Shown here piece after piece: positions 62,130-64,000 of a stretch of DNA of 64,000 bases. The notes beneath the pieces are model-generated. The model was not told the DNA's origin and searched no databases. It saw only the letters and a list, made by a program, of their open reading frames with translations. Position 1 is the first letter of the stretch. Every line of letters starts with the position of its first letter. Made by a program: the position numbers and the translations under genes. The DNA is taken from positions 10,764,880-10,828,879 of the forward strand of contig CATQJL010000112.1 in assembly GCA_958299035.1 (NCBI GenBank). The letters are read 5' to 3'. The DNA comes from Cylicocyclus nassatus (lineage: Eukaryota > Nematoda > Chromadorea > Rhabditida > Strongylidae).

Positions 62130-63280
62130 CCTTTTTGTACTTTTAGTGAGATGTCTTATCCCTGAGGAGATGCATGACAAACTTCTCAAATCCTTGACAT
62201 CTTGTTTATCACTCTATGTAATCCTACACCTCTCAAGAACTCCGCTTGCATCAAAATCCTATAAAACTTCCCCCTTCTCGTCCTTGTCTCTACCCTTTCC
62301 CTTCTCAACCTCATTTCCAACTTCATGACTTGTTAATTTGTGCACTAAAGTTTTTCAAAAGGAAATGTCACACAACGTTGCTTGCAAGTGCGAGAATTTC
62401 ACTTTATGACAAAGTGCGAAGCATTAGACCGTGTCTGGCTTGGGAGTAGGATTAATGCACTACAATTCAAAAGGGCACGAAACTAACGAGCTTTCTTTGA
62501 GTTCTTGGTACTTTTGCAACAACTACCCTGAGTCCGCAGATTTGGTTTCTAGTGTTGACAGCATGTGGAAAGTCAATTCTTTCAATTTTCTTTTTGCACT
62601 GCTACTCCTCAATTTTATCAGAATTATTGATTATCTGCTTTACTCACCCTGCACTGAAAAAACTCCATTTGATACTAGTCTAAAGGGCGTCTGTTTGCTC
62701 CAAGGCTGCGTCCAGAGTTGGCGGTGCCAATCTGGTGCTAACGCCGTGCCGGTGCCGTTCCAGCGCTGTGCCGGCTGTCACTCACGTGGAGGCGTCTTAT
62801 GATCGATCGATTTTCCGGTATAGCGCAGGCACATAGACGTTTGTGGGCGCTGCTTAATCGAGAGCAGATTTGCGCGAGTATGTGAGGATATGCGTTGCCT
62901 TGCGTTCTTCCCGCTTACAGTCTTTTTCAATTCAGAGTAGGCGAAATATTCCAAGTGGACTAGCGCGTCCGCACCGCTGGCTGAGCGAGATAGATTAGAA
63001 TGAAGAGACGCAGACTGCCAAGCGGCGCGAATCATTGCGAAGCGGACTCCCGCCAGTCCAATTTCCGCCTGAACTGAGATTTCCATATAGTAAAAGGTCC
63101 TGCGCGGATTGTTTTTGTCGGGTTCGCTTACAGAGTAATCAAGGCAAAATCTGGTTTATACATTCAAAAATAAATTGACTGATTTAACTCCATTCATCAG
63201 CATTCATATTTTGATTTCAATTTACTTACACAATCCGGTCCAGAGGACAAGCGCAAAGAATTTTTCGATGCGCGTTTGTA
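62130..63280. other. No gene resolved
   Basis: GGCTGCGTCCAGAGTTGGCG at 62704 resembles the TIR of 42720-42828, but no partner end was found. GC content rises at 62700-63110 without a recognised product. Confidence 0.35.
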
Positions 63281-63454
63281 CCCTTTGATTCAACTGGTTA
63301 GCGGTTGAAAATCGGGGCTTCGTGACCTAATTAAAGCTAGGTAATGACCAGAGAGCACGCGCGCGAGAGAGACGAAGACTGCGTGGCGGGCGCGAGCGGC
63401 CTTAATTAGGTCACAAAGTCCTGCCTTCCACCGCCAAGCCAGTCGAATCAGGGT
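63281..63454. mobile_element. TTGATTCAACTGG MITE, copy 3
   Basis: TACCCTTTGATTCAACTGG at the left and, inverted, GCTACCCTGATTCGACTGG at the right. GTGACCTAATTAAAGC and its partner lie inside, with a CGCGCGCGAGAGAGACG middle. Same family as the two copies in GOT introns. Confidence 0.8.
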
Positions 63455-64000
63455 AGCAGTCGAGGTGCCACATCTGATAATAAGATATGTTAATGCGCAA
63501 ATTCTGCATTTTGAGTAATTCAACAAGCTCTTTCTCGAATTTTTCTCTCAAAACTTTTGCTTTCACATAATACATTTTCATAAGGTCAAGAAGATCTGTA
63601 TAATGTTGTTATTGAAAAAGTTAAAACATAGTTTACCCCATTCATTAGGAGACAGAAGCACTGACGTTTTCTCAACGTCCAAAAAACTATCTAAAAGCTA
63701 CTTTCTAATTCAGATGTCGCTTAACAAATGCTTCTGCAATTTGATGTCCAATCGAATGGCTCAAAGCTTTCGATATGTACGATCACGCAATCCACCTTCA
63801 TTATTCCTACATTAAGGGTCACTTAATGCTTTGCAAAGTGGCTACAAGTGACGTCAAGTGCATTAAGCACTTGAAATGGGCTTAAAAATGGGCATTAATC
63901 ATTCAGTTTGCAAAACCGTTGCTTTCATCATGGATACTAACCGTGTAAACGTCTATTTTTCGTCTCAAAAACAAAAATTTGCAATCTCAATATGTCCGTT

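Overview
The window looks like a gene-poor, repeat-dense piece of a nematode nuclear genome. A clade V, probably strongylid, worm is my best guess; the species cannot be told from the sequence. The evidence is short introns with TTTCAG-type acceptors, AT-rich DNA, nematode-type protein fragments, sequences resembling the SL1 spliced leader, and a very high load of DNA transposons and MITEs. I see no bacterial or viral features.

Four host loci can be supported. (1) A complete 11-exon mitochondrial aspartate aminotransferase gene (GOT2-like) lies at 54327-59327 on +. (2) A complete 7-exon TIPIN/Swi3-like replication-fork protection gene lies at 43145-46236 on -. (3) Two direct copies of a nematode glycosyltransferase-like gene lie on -: 29551-34021, with its 3' end unresolved, and 1663-3812, which carries an in-frame stop. 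(4) A diverged segmental duplication (about 6240-9000 and 39780-41960) holds possible exon remnants that I do not recognise.

Most of the rest is mobile DNA. From left to right: an hAT-type MITE (4932-5304); a TIR element (7225-8045); a Helentron-like short element (8494-8804); two abutting TAA-flanked elements (9631-10945), the second carrying an ERGIC-53/LMAN1 lectin gene fragment; mariner-type MITEs (11781-12694, 14939-15359); a Penelope-like retroelement bounded by about 1 kb inverted arms (15620-20400), with a 1.2 kb TIR element carrying exon-like cargo nested in one arm; a palindromic 120-bp tandem-repeat element (20931-22246); further MITEs (23464-27454); a foldback element (32139-32969); a cluster of CTCAGA-TIR elements (34761-35978); a dead mariner split by an hAT element (36122-38615); a 0.6 kb host palindrome (about 39950-40510); and MITEs in and around the TIPIN and GOT genes.

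The most unusual observation is the 0.58 kb CTCAGA-TIR element, with full copies at 35402-35978 and 50907-51486 and a fragment at 49880-50145. It contains an SL1-like 22-nt segment followed by GT, two hairpins separated by an Sm-site-like AATTTTGC, and paired-base changes between copies. It reads like a spliced-leader RNA gene carried inside a non-autonomous DNA transposon.
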